From positions 1 through 48,998 of the forward strand of contig CAJUEG010000009.1 in the NCBI GenBank assembly GCA_910584835.1: a stretch of DNA of 48,998 nucleotides, read 5' to 3'. The notes under the pieces were generated by a model. That model did not search any database. It saw only the letters and a list, made by a program, of their open reading frames with translations, and had not been told where the DNA came from. Both the position numbers and the translations under genes were made by a program. This stretch comes from an uncultured Oscillospiraceae bacterium (lineage in GTDB: Bacteria; Bacillota; Clostridia; Oscillospirales; Oscillospiraceae). Below are positions 1 to 7,552 of this stretch, in pieces (the first letter of the stretch is position 1; each line of letters begins with the position of its first letter).

Positions 1-2
1 TT

Positions 3-31
3 GATGCCGTAGGCGTTCAGCCTGCGGCATC
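3..31 (-). terminator. Hairpin downstream of the tRNA genes
   Basis: A 12-bp stem with one G-T wobble (3-14 with 20-31) and a 5-base loop lies just past the 3' end of the tRNA pair. Its position fits a processing or termination hairpin of the tRNA transcript. The window edge hides whether a T-run follows on the minus strand, so the role is unproven. Confidence 0.35.
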
Positions 32-49
32 TAAACTGTTCGGTTCTTT

Positions 50-140
50 TGGCGCGGAAGGAGGGATTTGAACCCTCGCACGGTTTTACCCGCCTACTCC
101 CTTAGCAGGGGAGCCCCTTCGGCCACTTGGGTACTTCCGC
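50..140 (-). tRNA. tRNA-Ser (anticodon GCT)
   Basis: The minus strand folds as a class II tRNA. The acceptor stem GCGGAAG/CTTCCGC is followed by discriminator G and an encoded CCA. The anticodon stem CTCCC/GGGAG presents CTGCTAA, so the anticodon is GCT and it reads AGC/AGT serine codons. There is a long variable arm typical of tRNA-Ser and a GGTTCAAATC T-loop. It lies 34 bases downstream of the other serine tRNA and probably shares its transcript. Confidence 0.97.
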
Positions 141-174
141 GTGTCGAAAACATCGAAACGATGAAATTGTAATC

Positions 175-261
175 TGGCGGAGAGAGTGGGATTCGAACCC
201 ACGGCCCTTGCGGGTCACCGGTTTTCAAGACCGGCTCCTTAAACCACTCGGACATCTCTCC
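175..261 (-). tRNA. tRNA-Ser (anticodon TGA)
   Basis: The minus strand gives acceptor GGAGAGA/TCTCTCC, discriminator G and encoded CCA. The anticodon arm CCGGT-CTTGAAA-ACCGG has anticodon TGA, which reads TCN serine codons. A long variable arm (GACCCGCAAGGGCC) and a GGTTCGAATC T-loop are present. It is the promoter-proximal member of a two-gene serine tRNA unit. Confidence 0.97.
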
Positions 262-290
262 ACAAAGAAAGCCGTCCAAACACAATGCGT

Positions 291-319
291 ATGATACCAT
301 ACCGGGCGGGGTTTGTCAA
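291..319 (-). promoter_or_regulatory. Promoter of the serine tRNA unit
   Basis: On the minus strand TTGACA (314-319) and TATCAT (291-296) are separated by exactly 17 bp, a near-consensus sigma-A promoter. It stands 30 bp before the mature tRNA-Ser(TGA) 5' end. Confidence 0.8.
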
Positions 320-372
320 TGGGAAAGTTGCGTTGTGCCGGGTTGTGCCCGGGAAGACGGTGGAATTTTCCC

Positions 373-401
373 TTGAATTCCCATCAGAACTGTGGTATTT
401 T
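373..401 (+). promoter_or_regulatory. Promoter of the Rrf2-type regulator
   Basis: TTGAAT (373-378) and TATTTT (396-401) are separated by 17 bp. A GGAGGGG ribosome binding site and the ATG at 433 follow. A short A/T-rich tract in otherwise GC-rich DNA supports it. Confidence 0.6.
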
Positions 402-432
402 AAAAGCAGTGAACTTTTTTGGAGGGGACCCC

Positions 433-876
433 ATGAAGATTTCCACAAAGGGGCGGTATGCCCTTCGGCTGATGGTGGATATTGCCCAGCATGTGGACGA
501 CGGTCCGGTGTCCCTGCGGGATGCCGCCCGGCGGCAGCAGCTCAGCGACAAGTATCTGGAACAGATCGTCACCCCCCTGGCCCGTGCGGGGCTGGTGCGG
601 TCCGTGCGGGGGGCCGGGGGAGGCTACCTGCTCACCCGGAAGCCGGAGGAATACTCTGTCGGGGACATCCTGCGCCCGCTGGAAGGGGACCTGGCCCCGG
701 TGGAATGCGCCACCGACGGCGACTACTGCGAACACAGCTGCGACTGCGTGACGGTGGAGCTGTGGCAGGATATACACCGGGCGGTGTCCCAGGTGGTGGA
801 CCACACCACCCTGGCCGACCTGGTGGAGCGGCAGCAGGCCCGCCGGCATAAGAGCGAGCCCTCGGCCTGCCCCTGA
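433..876 (+). CDS. Rrf2 family transcriptional regulator (IscR-like)
   Basis: A 147-residue protein with the Rrf2 winged-helix pattern. It opens MKISTKGRYALRLM, has a recognition region around residues 38-60 (SDKYLEQIVTPLARAGLV), and the RGAGGGYLL wing at 59-67. Cysteines at 92, 99, 103 and 105 lie where IscR/NsrR-like members hold an Fe-S cluster, so redox or Fe-S sensing is likely; the exact ligands are inferred. The ATG at 433 is chosen because GGAGGGG sits 7 bases upstream and the family N-terminus begins there; a longer frame upstream has no family similarity. No cysteine desulfurase or iscU gene follows, so the target is not obvious. The helicase gene follows after 36 bases. Confidence 0.92.
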   Translation: MKISTKGRYALRLMVDIAQHVDDGPVSLRDAARRQQLSDKYLEQIVTPLARAGLVRSVRGAGGGYLLTRKPEEYSVGDILRPLEGDLAPVECATDGDYCEHSCDCVTVELWQDIHRAVSQVVDHTTLADLVERQQARRHKSEPSACP

Positions 877-912
877 ATTCTGAACTATATTTTACGCGAG
901 AGGAACGGCTGT

Positions 913-2097
913 ATGGAAATCAACGGCGCGCAAGTGCAGGAAACCTATTATTATAAGGATATGGGCCTGTCTGAGGCCACCATGAAAGCCCTGGACAAGA
1001 AGGGCTTTGCCCAGGCCACCCCCATTCAGGGCGGGGCCATTCCCTATTTTATGGAGTGGAAGGACGTGGTGGCCAAGGCCCCCACCGGCACCGGCAAGAC
1101 CTTCGCCTTCGGCATCCCCATGGTGGAGCACATCGACCCGGATTCCAGCGACGTCCAGGCCCTGATTCTGGCCCCCACCCGGGAGCTGGCCATCCAGATC
1201 CGGGACGAGCTGCGGGACCTGTGCGCCTTCCGGGAAGGGGTGCGCACGGTGTGCCTCTACGGGGGCCAGCCCATCGAAAAACAGCTCACCCAGCTCAAAA
1301 GCAAGCCTCAAATTGTGGTGGCCACCCCCGGGCGGCTGATGGACCACATGAAGCGGCGGACGGTCCGCCTGGACAAGGTGCAGACCGTGGTGCTGGACGA
1401 GGCGGATCGGATGCTGGACATGGGCTTCATCCAGGACGTCACCCGCATCCTGGACAAGATGCCAAACCGCCGCAACCTGGGGTTATTTTCCGCCACAATA
1501 TCACGGGAAGTTATGGATATCTCCTGGGTATACCAGCGGGACCCGGCGGAAATCACCGTCCGCCCGGTGGAGGAGAACCGCCCGGACATTCAGCAGTACG
1601 CCATCGAGCTGACGGGCCGGGAGCAGAAGCTGGACACCATGGTGGCGCTGGTGGAGAACGGCGGCTACGACCGGGCCATTGCCTTCTGCAACACGAAAAA
1701 TATGACCGACCGGCTGGCAGGGCTTTTGAAGATGCGGAACATCTCCTGTGAGGCCATCCACGGCGATATCCCCCAGCGGGAGCGGGAGCGCACCCTGCAA
1801 AGGTTTAAGGAGGGGAAGCTGCGGGTGCTGGTGGCCACCGACGTGGCCGCCCGGGGGCTGGATATCGATGATGTGGACGCGGTGTTCAATTACGATGTGC
1901 CGGACGAGCAGGAGTACTATATCCACCGTATCGGCCGCACGGGACGGGCGAGAAAGCACGGCGTGTCCTATACCCTGATGGCCTCCGTCACCGAATCCGT
2001 GAAAATGCGGGACATTGCCCGGAACACCAGGGCGGAAATACAGCTCCTGAAGTACGACAAGGACGGCTGCCTCATGCTGGTGGAACAGAACAATTAG
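913..2097 (+). CDS. DEAD-box ATP-dependent RNA helicase
   Basis: A 394-residue minimal DEAD-box helicase that unwinds short RNA duplexes using ATP. Motifs are in order: Q-motif region ATPIQ (35-39), motif I APTGTGKT (56-63), Ia PTRELA (89-94), ATPGR (137-141), DEAD (162-165), SAT (193-195) and motif VI HRIGRTGR (about 338-345). Translation stops shortly after the second RecA domain, so there is none of the basic RNA-binding tail seen in CshA or DbpA. This resembles the short clostridial DEAD proteins and makes the substrate hard to predict. It probably shares a transcript with the upstream regulator. Confidence 0.95.
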   Translation: MEINGAQVQETYYYKDMGLSEATMKALDKKGFAQATPIQGGAIPYFMEWKDVVAKAPTGTGKTFAFGIPMVEHIDPDSSDVQALILAPTRELAIQIRDELRDLCAFREGVRTVCLYGGQPIEKQLTQLKSKPQIVVATPGRLMDHMKRRTVRLDKVQTVVLDEADRMLDMGFIQDVTRILDKMPNRRNLGLFSATISREVMDISWVYQRDPAEITVRPVEENRPDIQQYAIELTGREQKLDTMVALVENGGYDRAIAFCNTKNMTDRLAGLLKMRNISCEAIHGDIPQRERERTLQRFKEGKLRVLVATDVAARGLDIDDVDAVFNYDVPDEQEYYIHRIGRTGRARKHGVSYTLMASVTESVKMRDIARNTRAEIQLLKYDKDGCLMLVEQNN

Positions 2098-2155
2098 GGG
2101 CGCACGGGGAGAGGGCTTCTGCTCGCTCCCCTTTACGCTTCATGGGGGGATCACG

Positions 2156-2932
2156 ATGAATATCCGTGTTTTGGCCGTGGGCGATGTGGTTGGGGACGCC
2201 GGGGTGGACTTTCTGGCCCGGCACCTGCCTGCCCTGCGCAAGCTCCATGACGTCCGCTTCACCGTGGTGTGCGGGGAGAACGCCGCCTGCAACGGACTGC
2301 TGCCCGCCCAGGCGGAGGCCATCTTTGCCGCCGGGGCAGATGTGATAACAATGGGAAATCACACGTGGGATAAACAACAGATCGTTAAATATATGGAGGA
2401 GAATCCCTATATTATCCGGCCCGCCAATTACACCCGCCGGGCTCCGGGCCGGGGGTGGGGTGTGTTTGACGGCCCCCGGGGGCTGCGCATCCGGGTGGTG
2501 AACCTCATTGGCCGCACCGCCATGGATTGCAACTTTGACAACCCCTTCACCAGAATCGACGAGGTGCTGAGGGAGGAGCGGGCCGACCTGACCCTGGTGG
2601 ATTTTCACGCCGAGGCCACCAGCGAGAAGGGGGCGATGGCCTGGTACCTGGACGGGCGGGCCCAGGCCCTGTGGGGCACCCACACCCACGTGCCCACCGC
2701 CGACTGTCAGGTGCTGCCCGGGGGGCTGGGGTTCTGCACCGACCTGGGCATGACCGGCCCCAGCCAGTCGGTGATCGGCATCCGCCCCGATCAGGCGGTC
2801 AATCGGTTTTTGGGCGGCCTGCCCCGCCGGTTCCAGCCCGCCGAGGGGCCCTGCAAGCTGGACGCGGTGCTCTTCGACATAGACGCCGGGACGAAGCGGT
2901 GCCTCAGCGTCCAGCGGGCGGATATCTCCTGA
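2156..2932 (+). CDS. ymdB: YmdB family metallophosphoesterase (2',3'-cyclic-nucleotide 2'-phosphodiesterase)
   Basis: A 258-residue protein matching the TIGR00282/YmdB family. Metal ligands are visible in the expected order: GDVVGD (9-14), GEN (about 40-42), GNHTWD (about 66-71), a DFHAE segment (about 147) and GTHTHVPTAD (about 172-181). In Bacillus the homologue hydrolyses cyclic nucleotides and affects biofilm and motility decisions; that role is transferred from the family. The length is normal. A GGGGGG ribosome binding site precedes the ATG. It lies 58 bases after the helicase and may be co-transcribed with it. Confidence 0.93.
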   Translation: MNIRVLAVGDVVGDAGVDFLARHLPALRKLHDVRFTVVCGENAACNGLLPAQAEAIFAAGADVITMGNHTWDKQQIVKYMEENPYIIRPANYTRRAPGRGWGVFDGPRGLRIRVVNLIGRTAMDCNFDNPFTRIDEVLREERADLTLVDFHAEATSEKGAMAWYLDGRAQALWGTHTHVPTADCQVLPGGLGFCTDLGMTGPSQSVIGIRPDQAVNRFLGGLPRRFQPAEGPCKLDAVLFDIDAGTKRCLSVQRADIS

Positions 2933-3002
2933 CGGGGCGGCGGGCTTGCAGGGGCGCACATGGCGCGTGCGCACATCCCGGGAACTGTCCGTATATCCTG
3001 GC

Positions 3003-3021
3003 GGGCGGAGACCATCCGCCC
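3003..3021. repeat. Short palindrome before the SbcD-like gene
   Basis: A perfect 7-bp stem GGGCGGA/TCCGCCC with a 5-base loop lies in the 115-base gap between ymdB and the nuclease gene, next to the motif GGGGCGGATGG read on the minus strand. A closely similar core (TAGGGGCGGATGG) recurs in the 137-bp tandem repeat at 14688. It looks like a member of a dispersed palindromic family. Confidence 0.5.
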
Positions 3022-3047
3022 CTGCCATAGGAATGGTGTGATCATTG

Positions 3048-4181
3048 ATGAAACTGCTGCACGCTGCCGACCTTCATTTGGACTCCCCCCTGTCCGGCCT
3101 CTCTCCGGAAAAAAGCGCCCGGCGCCGGAGAGAGCTGCGGGAGGTCCCCGCCCGGCTGGCCCGGCTGGCCCGGGAGGAGGGGGTGGACCTGGCGCTCCTC
3201 CCCGGTGACCTGTTCGACGGGGTCCGGGTGTACCCCGAGACCGTCCGGGCGCTGAGCCAGGCCCTGGAGGAGATGGCGGTCCCGGTGTTCATCGCCCCGG
3301 GCAACCACGACCATTTTCATGAAAAGTCGCCTTACGCCGCCGCCTCTTGGCCTGACAATGTACATATCTTTACACAGCCTGATCTGCAGGCGGTGGAGCT
3401 GCCCCGGCTCAACTGCGCCGTACACGGCTGCGCCTTTACGGCCCCCCACCGGGAGGACGACCCGCTGGCGGGCTTCACTGCCCCGGCGGACGGGCGGGTT
3501 CACCTGCTGTGCGTCCACGGCGAGGTGGGCGCGTCGGGGAGCTACGCTCCCATCGACCCCAGATCTCTGGAAAGCTCCGGCGCGGACTACGCCGCCCTGG
3601 GCCACGTCCACACCGCCGGGAGCGGAAGGGCGGGAAAAACCCTGTGGGCCTATCCCGGCTGCCCCGAGGGGCGGGGCTTCGACGAGCTGGGCCCCAAGGG
3701 GGCGCTCATTGTGTCCTTTGACGAGGCTGCCCGGCTGACCATTTCCTCCCCGGACGGCCCCGCCGCGTTTGCCCCCATTGATCTGGGAACGCAGCCTGCG
3801 GCGGCGAAATTCGTCCCTGTCTGCAAACGGCAATATCGCATTGAAACTGTAGAGGTAAATTCCTTTACAGACGTGGTTTGCCGGGGGGAGAGCCCCGATT
3901 TGGTCCGCATCCTGCTCACCGGGGAGAGCCGGTTTGCCCCGGACCTTGCGGCGCTGGCGGCCCAGGCCGCCCCGCACTTTTTCCACGTGGAGCTCCGGGA
4001 TCAGACCACCCTGCCCCAGGACCTGTGGGCCAGGGCGGGGGAGGACTCGCTGACGGGGCTGTTCCTCCGGGAGATGCGCGCCCGCCTGGAGGCCGCGGGG
4101 GAGGAGGAAAAGGACAAGCTCCTGCTGGCCGCCCGGTTTGGGCTGGCGGCGCTGGAGGGAGGGGAGGACGTCCGCCCATGA
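3048..4181 (+). CDS. SbcD/YhaO-like DNA repair metallophosphoesterase
   Basis: A 377-residue calcineurin-like phosphoesterase. Dinuclear metal motifs are visible: DLHLDSP (8-14), GDLFDG (about 52-57), GNHDHF (about 84-89), HGEVG and the late LGHVHTAG. In SbcCD-type pairs this subunit is the nuclease that trims DNA ends or hairpins. A TTG at 3045 lies in frame directly before the ATG at 3048; I prefer the ATG, though the TTG is slightly better spaced from the weak AGGA. The stop overlaps the next start as ATGA, so the two proteins are translationally coupled, as expected for a nuclease/ATPase complex. Confidence 0.88.
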   Translation: MKLLHAADLHLDSPLSGLSPEKSARRRRELREVPARLARLAREEGVDLALLPGDLFDGVRVYPETVRALSQALEEMAVPVFIAPGNHDHFHEKSPYAAASWPDNVHIFTQPDLQAVELPRLNCAVHGCAFTAPHREDDPLAGFTAPADGRVHLLCVHGEVGASGSYAPIDPRSLESSGADYAALGHVHTAGSGRAGKTLWAYPGCPEGRGFDELGPKGALIVSFDEAARLTISSPDGPAAFAPIDLGTQPAAAKFVPVCKRQYRIETVEVNSFTDVVCRGESPDLVRILLTGESRFAPDLAALAAQAAPHFFHVELRDQTTLPQDLWARAGEDSLTGLFLREMRARLEAAGEEEKDKLLLAARFGLAALEGGEDVRP

Positions 4182-6121
4182 AGATCAAGAAGCTCACCGC
4201 CACCTTTGGGGCGCTGGACGGCGCGGTACTGGAACCCGGAGAGGGGCTCACCGTGATCAGCGCCCCCAACGAGGCGGGGAAATCCACCTGGGCGGCTTTC
4301 TGGCGGGCCATGCTCTACGGCATCGACACCCGGGAGCGGGACAAGACCGGCTTTTTGGCGGACAAGACCCGCTATCTGCCCTGGTCCGGGGTCCCCATGT
4401 CCGGGGAGGCCCGGATAGAGTGGCAGGGAAAGGATATCACCCTGCGCCGCTCATCCGCCAGGACCAACCCCTTCGGCGCCTTTCAGGGGGTGTACACGGC
4501 CTCCGGCGACCCGGTGCCCGGGCTCACCGCCGCCAACGCCGGGGAACAGCTCATCGGGGTGGGGAAGGAGGTATACCTGCGCTCCGCCTTTGTGGGTCAG
4601 GGCGGCGCGGCCATCCAGTCCAGCCGTGAGCTGGAGGCCCGGATATCCGCCCTGGCCACCTCCGGGGAGGAGGACGTGGCCTTTTCCGCGGTGGAGCGCA
4701 CCCTGAAGGACTGGCGCAACCGCCGCCGGCTGAACCGCTCCAACGGCCTGATCCCGGAACTGGAGGAGGAGCGGTCCCGGCTGGACGCCCGCCTTCGGGA
4801 GATGGCCGATGCCCGCCGCAGGAAAGCGGAGGCGGAGCGGGAGGCGGAGCGCTTGCAGGAGCGGCAGAAGGAGCTTCAATCCGACCTGGAAATCTGGGCG
4901 CGGATCGAGAGGCACGAGCTGAACCGCCGCTATGGCGAGGCGTACTCAGAGTGGGAAAAGGCCAAGGAGGCCGTCCCGGAGGACAGGCCCCACCCGGTGT
5001 TCGGGACTATGACCGGGGAGGAGGCGTGGGAATTTGCCCGGCAAAAGCAGAAGGAGCGGGAGGCGGCCCTTGAGGAAAACCGCCGCCGGGAGGAACGGCG
5101 CGGTGAATTGGCGCGGAAGCGGGCAGAGCGGGCCGCCGCCCGCCGCCGGAGCCTCATGATTGGAATTTTGTCCGCCATTCTGCTGGCGGGCGGCATAGCG
5201 CTGTGGTTTATCACCTCGCTCTGGCAGGCTGCGCTGGGCGCGCTGCTGGCCCTCGCGGCCCTGCTGCTCTGCGTCCGCGGTTTCCTCGTGAACCGGGACG
5301 CCGGCGTTGACCCTGCCCAGCTGCAAAGCGTCCCGGTGCCGGAGGATGGGGACTGGCTGGCCCAGGCGGCGCAGTACCGGGAGACGCTGGCCAAATCCCA
5401 GCAGGCCAAGCTCGCCGAGGCCGCCGCCCGCCGCCGGGTGGACGACCTGGCCGCCCAAGGGGGGCGGTTGTTTGACACCCTGGAGCTGCTCCGCGAGCCG
5501 CCCAGGTCCAAGGCGGCCACCGCCGCCCAGCTGGCCGCGGCGGACCGTGAGCTGGCCCGGGTGCGGGACGAGCTGGCCCGGGGGTCGGGGGCGCTGGCTC
5601 AGATGGGGGACCCGGAGGAAGCTGAGGACCGTAAAAGTGAGCTGGACAGGCAGCTGGCCCGGCGGCTGGAGGAGTACGACGCCCTCACCATCGCGCTGGA
5701 GGCCCTGGGCGCGGCCAACGACCAGCTGCGCCAGCGGTTTTCCCCGGCGTTGAACCAGGAGGCCGGGGAGCTGCTGGCCGCCCTCACCGGGGGGCGCTGG
5801 GACAGGCTCATCCTGGCCCGGGACTTCTCCGCCCATGCGGCGGGGAGGGGGGAGGGGCTGCCCCGCAGCGCCCTGGCCCTGTCCACCGGGACGGCGGAGC
5901 AGCTCTATCTGGCCGTCCGGCTGGCGGTGTGCCGGCTCACCGTGCCGGACGCGCCCATTGTTCTGGACGATGCGCTGGCCGCCTTTGACGACGGACGGAT
6001 GGAGCTGGCCCTGGCGCTGTTGAAGGAGCTGGGAAAGGAACGGCAGATTCTGCTCTTTTCCTGCCACCGCCGGGAGGGAGAGTGGGCGGAGGCCCACGGC
6101 GTGCCGGTAATTGAACTGTAA
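4178..6121 (+). CDS. SbcC/YhaN-like AAA ATPase with membrane segments
   Basis: A 647-residue SMC-like ATPase. Walker A APNEAGKST is at 29-37. A long Arg/Glu/Ala-rich coiled coil follows from about 185 to 320. Two hydrophobic segments (about 325-368, SLMIGILSAILLAGG onward) interrupt the coil. A second coil leads to the ABC-type signature region STGTAEQLYLAV (about 568-579) and Walker B PIVLDDALAAFDD (about 592). Membrane segments inside the coil match the YhaN type rather than classical SbcC. The ATG at 4178 overlaps the upstream stop; an open frame reaching further upstream only shadows the nuclease gene. Likely role: partner ATPase of the preceding nuclease, inferred from fusion-like coupling. 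Confidence 0.87.
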   Translation: MKIKKLTATFGALDGAVLEPGEGLTVISAPNEAGKSTWAAFWRAMLYGIDTRERDKTGFLADKTRYLPWSGVPMSGEARIEWQGKDITLRRSSARTNPFGAFQGVYTASGDPVPGLTAANAGEQLIGVGKEVYLRSAFVGQGGAAIQSSRELEARISALATSGEEDVAFSAVERTLKDWRNRRRLNRSNGLIPELEEERSRLDARLREMADARRRKAEAEREAERLQERQKELQSDLEIWARIERHELNRRYGEAYSEWEKAKEAVPEDRPHPVFGTMTGEEAWEFARQKQKEREAALEENRRREERRGELARKRAERAAARRRSLMIGILSAILLAGGIALWFITSLWQAALGALLALAALLLCVRGFLVNRDAGVDPAQLQSVPVPEDGDWLAQAAQYRETLAKSQQAKLAEAAARRRVDDLAAQGGRLFDTLELLREPPRSKAATAAQLAAADRELARVRDELARGSGALAQMGDPEEAEDRKSELDRQLARRLEEYDALTIALEALGAANDQLRQRFSPALNQEAGELLAALTGGRWDRLILARDFSAHAAGRGEGLPRSALALSTGTAEQLYLAVRLAVCRLTVPDAPIVLDDALAAFDDGRMELALALLKELGKERQILLFSCHRREGEWAEAHGVPVIEL

Positions 6122-6163
6122 AAAAGGCAGGACCCGCCGCATTGCGGCGGGTCCTGCCTTTTT
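6121..6163. terminator. Perfect bidirectional terminator
   Basis: A 20-bp perfect stem (6121-6140 with 6144-6163) and a 3-base loop are flanked by AAAAA and TTTTT. It can therefore end the plus-strand yhaN-like transcript and the converging minus-strand DUF896 transcript. Confidence 0.95.
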
Positions 6164-6169
6164 GGGGCA

Positions 6170-6376
6170 CTATTTCTTTTTGGGCAGCCGGTGCTTGGTA
6201 CCGTCCGGCTCCACAATATAGGTGTTGTCCAGGTGCCCCGTGAGGCTGGCCTTCACGCTGGCGATATATTCACTGCGCAAAGCGTCCCGCTCGGCCAGCT
6301 CCGCCTGGGTGAGCGCCTCCCCCGCCTTCACCCGGCGGGCAAACTGGTTGATGCGGTCGATTTTGCTCTGTTCCAT
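6170..6376 (-). CDS. DUF896 domain-containing protein (YnzC-like)
   Basis: A 68-residue helical protein. The segment SKIDRINQFARR, then LTQAELAERDALRSEYI, then VEPDGTKHRLPKKK matches the DUF896/UPF0291 family, of which Bacillus YnzC is the structurally known two-helix member. Molecular function is unknown. Its start codon overlaps the ylmH stop as TAATG, so it is coupled to ylmH. Confidence 0.9.
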   Translation of the reverse strand: MEQSKIDRINQFARRVKAGEALTQAELAERDALRSEYIASVKASLTGHLDNTYIVEPDGTKHRLPKKK

Positions 6377-7257
6377 TACAGATACCTCTCAATTTCAATG
6401 ATAATGCGGCCCTTCCGGGACTGGCCGCCCACGGTTTTCACCGCGCACTTGCCCAGCCCCCGGCAGGTGATCACGTCCCCCTGGGCCACCGCCCGGTCTG
6501 GCTTGAGGCACTCCCGGTGGTTCAGGGACACCCGCCCGGCGGCGACGGCGTCCGCCGCCTTTCCTCTCGCCAGGGAGAAGCCGGAGGCCAGCACCGCGTC
6601 CAGGCGAAGCGCCGCCACGGTGTCGTGGATGAGCTTCACCTGGCTGGGGGCGGGGGCCAGCTCGGACAGCGGGATTTCCTTCAGCTTCAGCCGGTACCGC
6701 CCCGCCTGGCCGAACTGGGCCAGGATGATGGGGGCGGCGTCCTTGAGGCAGACGATCTGGGCGGCCTGTTCCCCCACCAAAATGTCCCCCACCCGCTCCC
6801 GGGTGAGGCCGATGCCCATGAGGCCCCCCAGCAGGTCCCGGTGGGTGAGGTCCGCCCCAGTGGGCGGGTAGGCGCACTGGATGGCGGCCAGTTCCTCCGA
6901 CGGGTCCCAGTCCCCGGGCTCCTGCCAGTCGGGGAGGAACACGCACACGGTGCGCTCCGCATTTTCGTATCCGCCGCAAAAGAGATAACTGGGGCCCCCG
7001 CGCGAGCCCAGCGAAGCGGGTCGCGCGGGGAGAGGACGAGCAGCGGAACGAGCGAGCCCATGTGCCTGCACATGGGTGAGGGATGTGAAGCTTGCGAGGA
7101 CAAGCTCCAGCGCCGCCCGCTGGGCGGGGGACAGGAACTGGGTGGCGCAGGGGATGGAGCGGTTGGCCGCCCGGTCCATCTGGTCCAGAGCCCGGGCCAG
7201 CACCATGCGCTCGTCCGGGTCCTTGGCAAATTTGTTGAGCAGTTCGGTTTTGTTCAT
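6376..7257 (-). CDS. ylmH: YlmH family RNA-binding protein (S4 domain)
   Basis: A 293-residue protein with the YlmH layout. An N-terminal helical region is followed by the FCGGYENAERTVCVFLPD core (about 94-111), a central LGGLMGIGLTRERVGDILV segment, and a C-terminal S4 RNA-binding domain with LDAVLASGFSLARGKA and GRVSLNH. Family members are linked to division-cluster genes and to rescue of stalled ribosomes; here the gene is away from ftsZ/divIVA. It is longer than the roughly 257-residue Bacillus protein because residues about 60-91 are encoded by an in-frame palindromic insert (see the repeat at 6996-7076). AGAGGAA lies before the ATG. It is co-directional with the ABC exporter and the small membrane protein. 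Confidence 0.9.
   Translation of the reverse strand: MNKTELLNKFAKDPDERMVLARALDQMDRAANRSIPCATQFLSPAQRAALELVLASFTSLTHVQAHGLARSAARPLPARPASLGSRGGPSYLFCGGYENAERTVCVFLPDWQEPGDWDPSEELAAIQCAYPPTGADLTHRDLLGGLMGIGLTRERVGDILVGEQAAQIVCLKDAAPIILAQFGQAGRYRLKLKEIPLSELAPAPSQVKLIHDTVAALRLDAVLASGFSLARGKAADAVAAGRVSLNHRECLKPDRAVAQGDVITCRGLGKCAVKTVGGQSRKGRIIIEIERYL
6996..7076. repeat. Palindromic repeat pair inside ylmH
   Basis: Two perfect stems lie in tandem inside the reading frame: a 10-bp stem CCCCGCGCGA/TCGCGCGGGG (6996-7005 with 7021-7030), with a further GGG/CCC inside, and a 9-bp stem CCCATGTGC/GCACATGGG (7057-7065 with 7068-7076). The encoded residues are low in complexity (Ala, Arg, Pro, Gly) and stand where YlmH relatives have a short loop. 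Style and composition match the intergenic repeats elsewhere in the window. Confidence 0.7.
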
Positions 7258-7279
7258 AGCATTCCTCTAACCAATCAAG

Positions 7280-7522
7280 TTAATGCGGGGCGGGTGGCAG
7301 GGTGGGCGCGGGGCCGGAATTGCCGCCAAAACCGATCACCAGCCACAGCGCGAACAGCAGGTACAGGATGGAGAGGGCCAGAAGCGCCGTCAAAAGGCTT
7401 CTCAGCCCTCGGGGCAGGGCGCTGCGCTTGAATACCAGCAGGCCGCCGCTCACCAGGAAGCAGGCCAGGCCGATGACGGCCGCCGCAGGCGTGGCCAGAA
7501 TGCCGGCAGGGGATGATAACAT
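7280..7522 (-). CDS. Small two-helix membrane protein, unknown function
   Basis: An 80-residue protein with two hydrophobic helices (about 12-31 AAAVIGLACFLVSGGLLVF and 43-65 LLTALLALSILYLLFALWLVI) joined by a basic loop KRSALPRGLR. A Pro/Gly-rich tail follows. I do not recognise the family. A strong AAAGGAG sits 7 bases before the ATG, which supports translation. It lies 22 bases before ylmH and 30 after the ABC exporter on the same strand, so it is probably co-transcribed. Confidence 0.72.
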   Translation of the reverse strand: MLSSPAGILATPAAAVIGLACFLVSGGLLVFKRSALPRGLRSLLTALLALSILYLLFALWLVIGFGGNSGPAPTLPPAPH

Positions 7523-7552
7523 ACGAAAGCTCCTTTCGTCATTCGGTACGGC

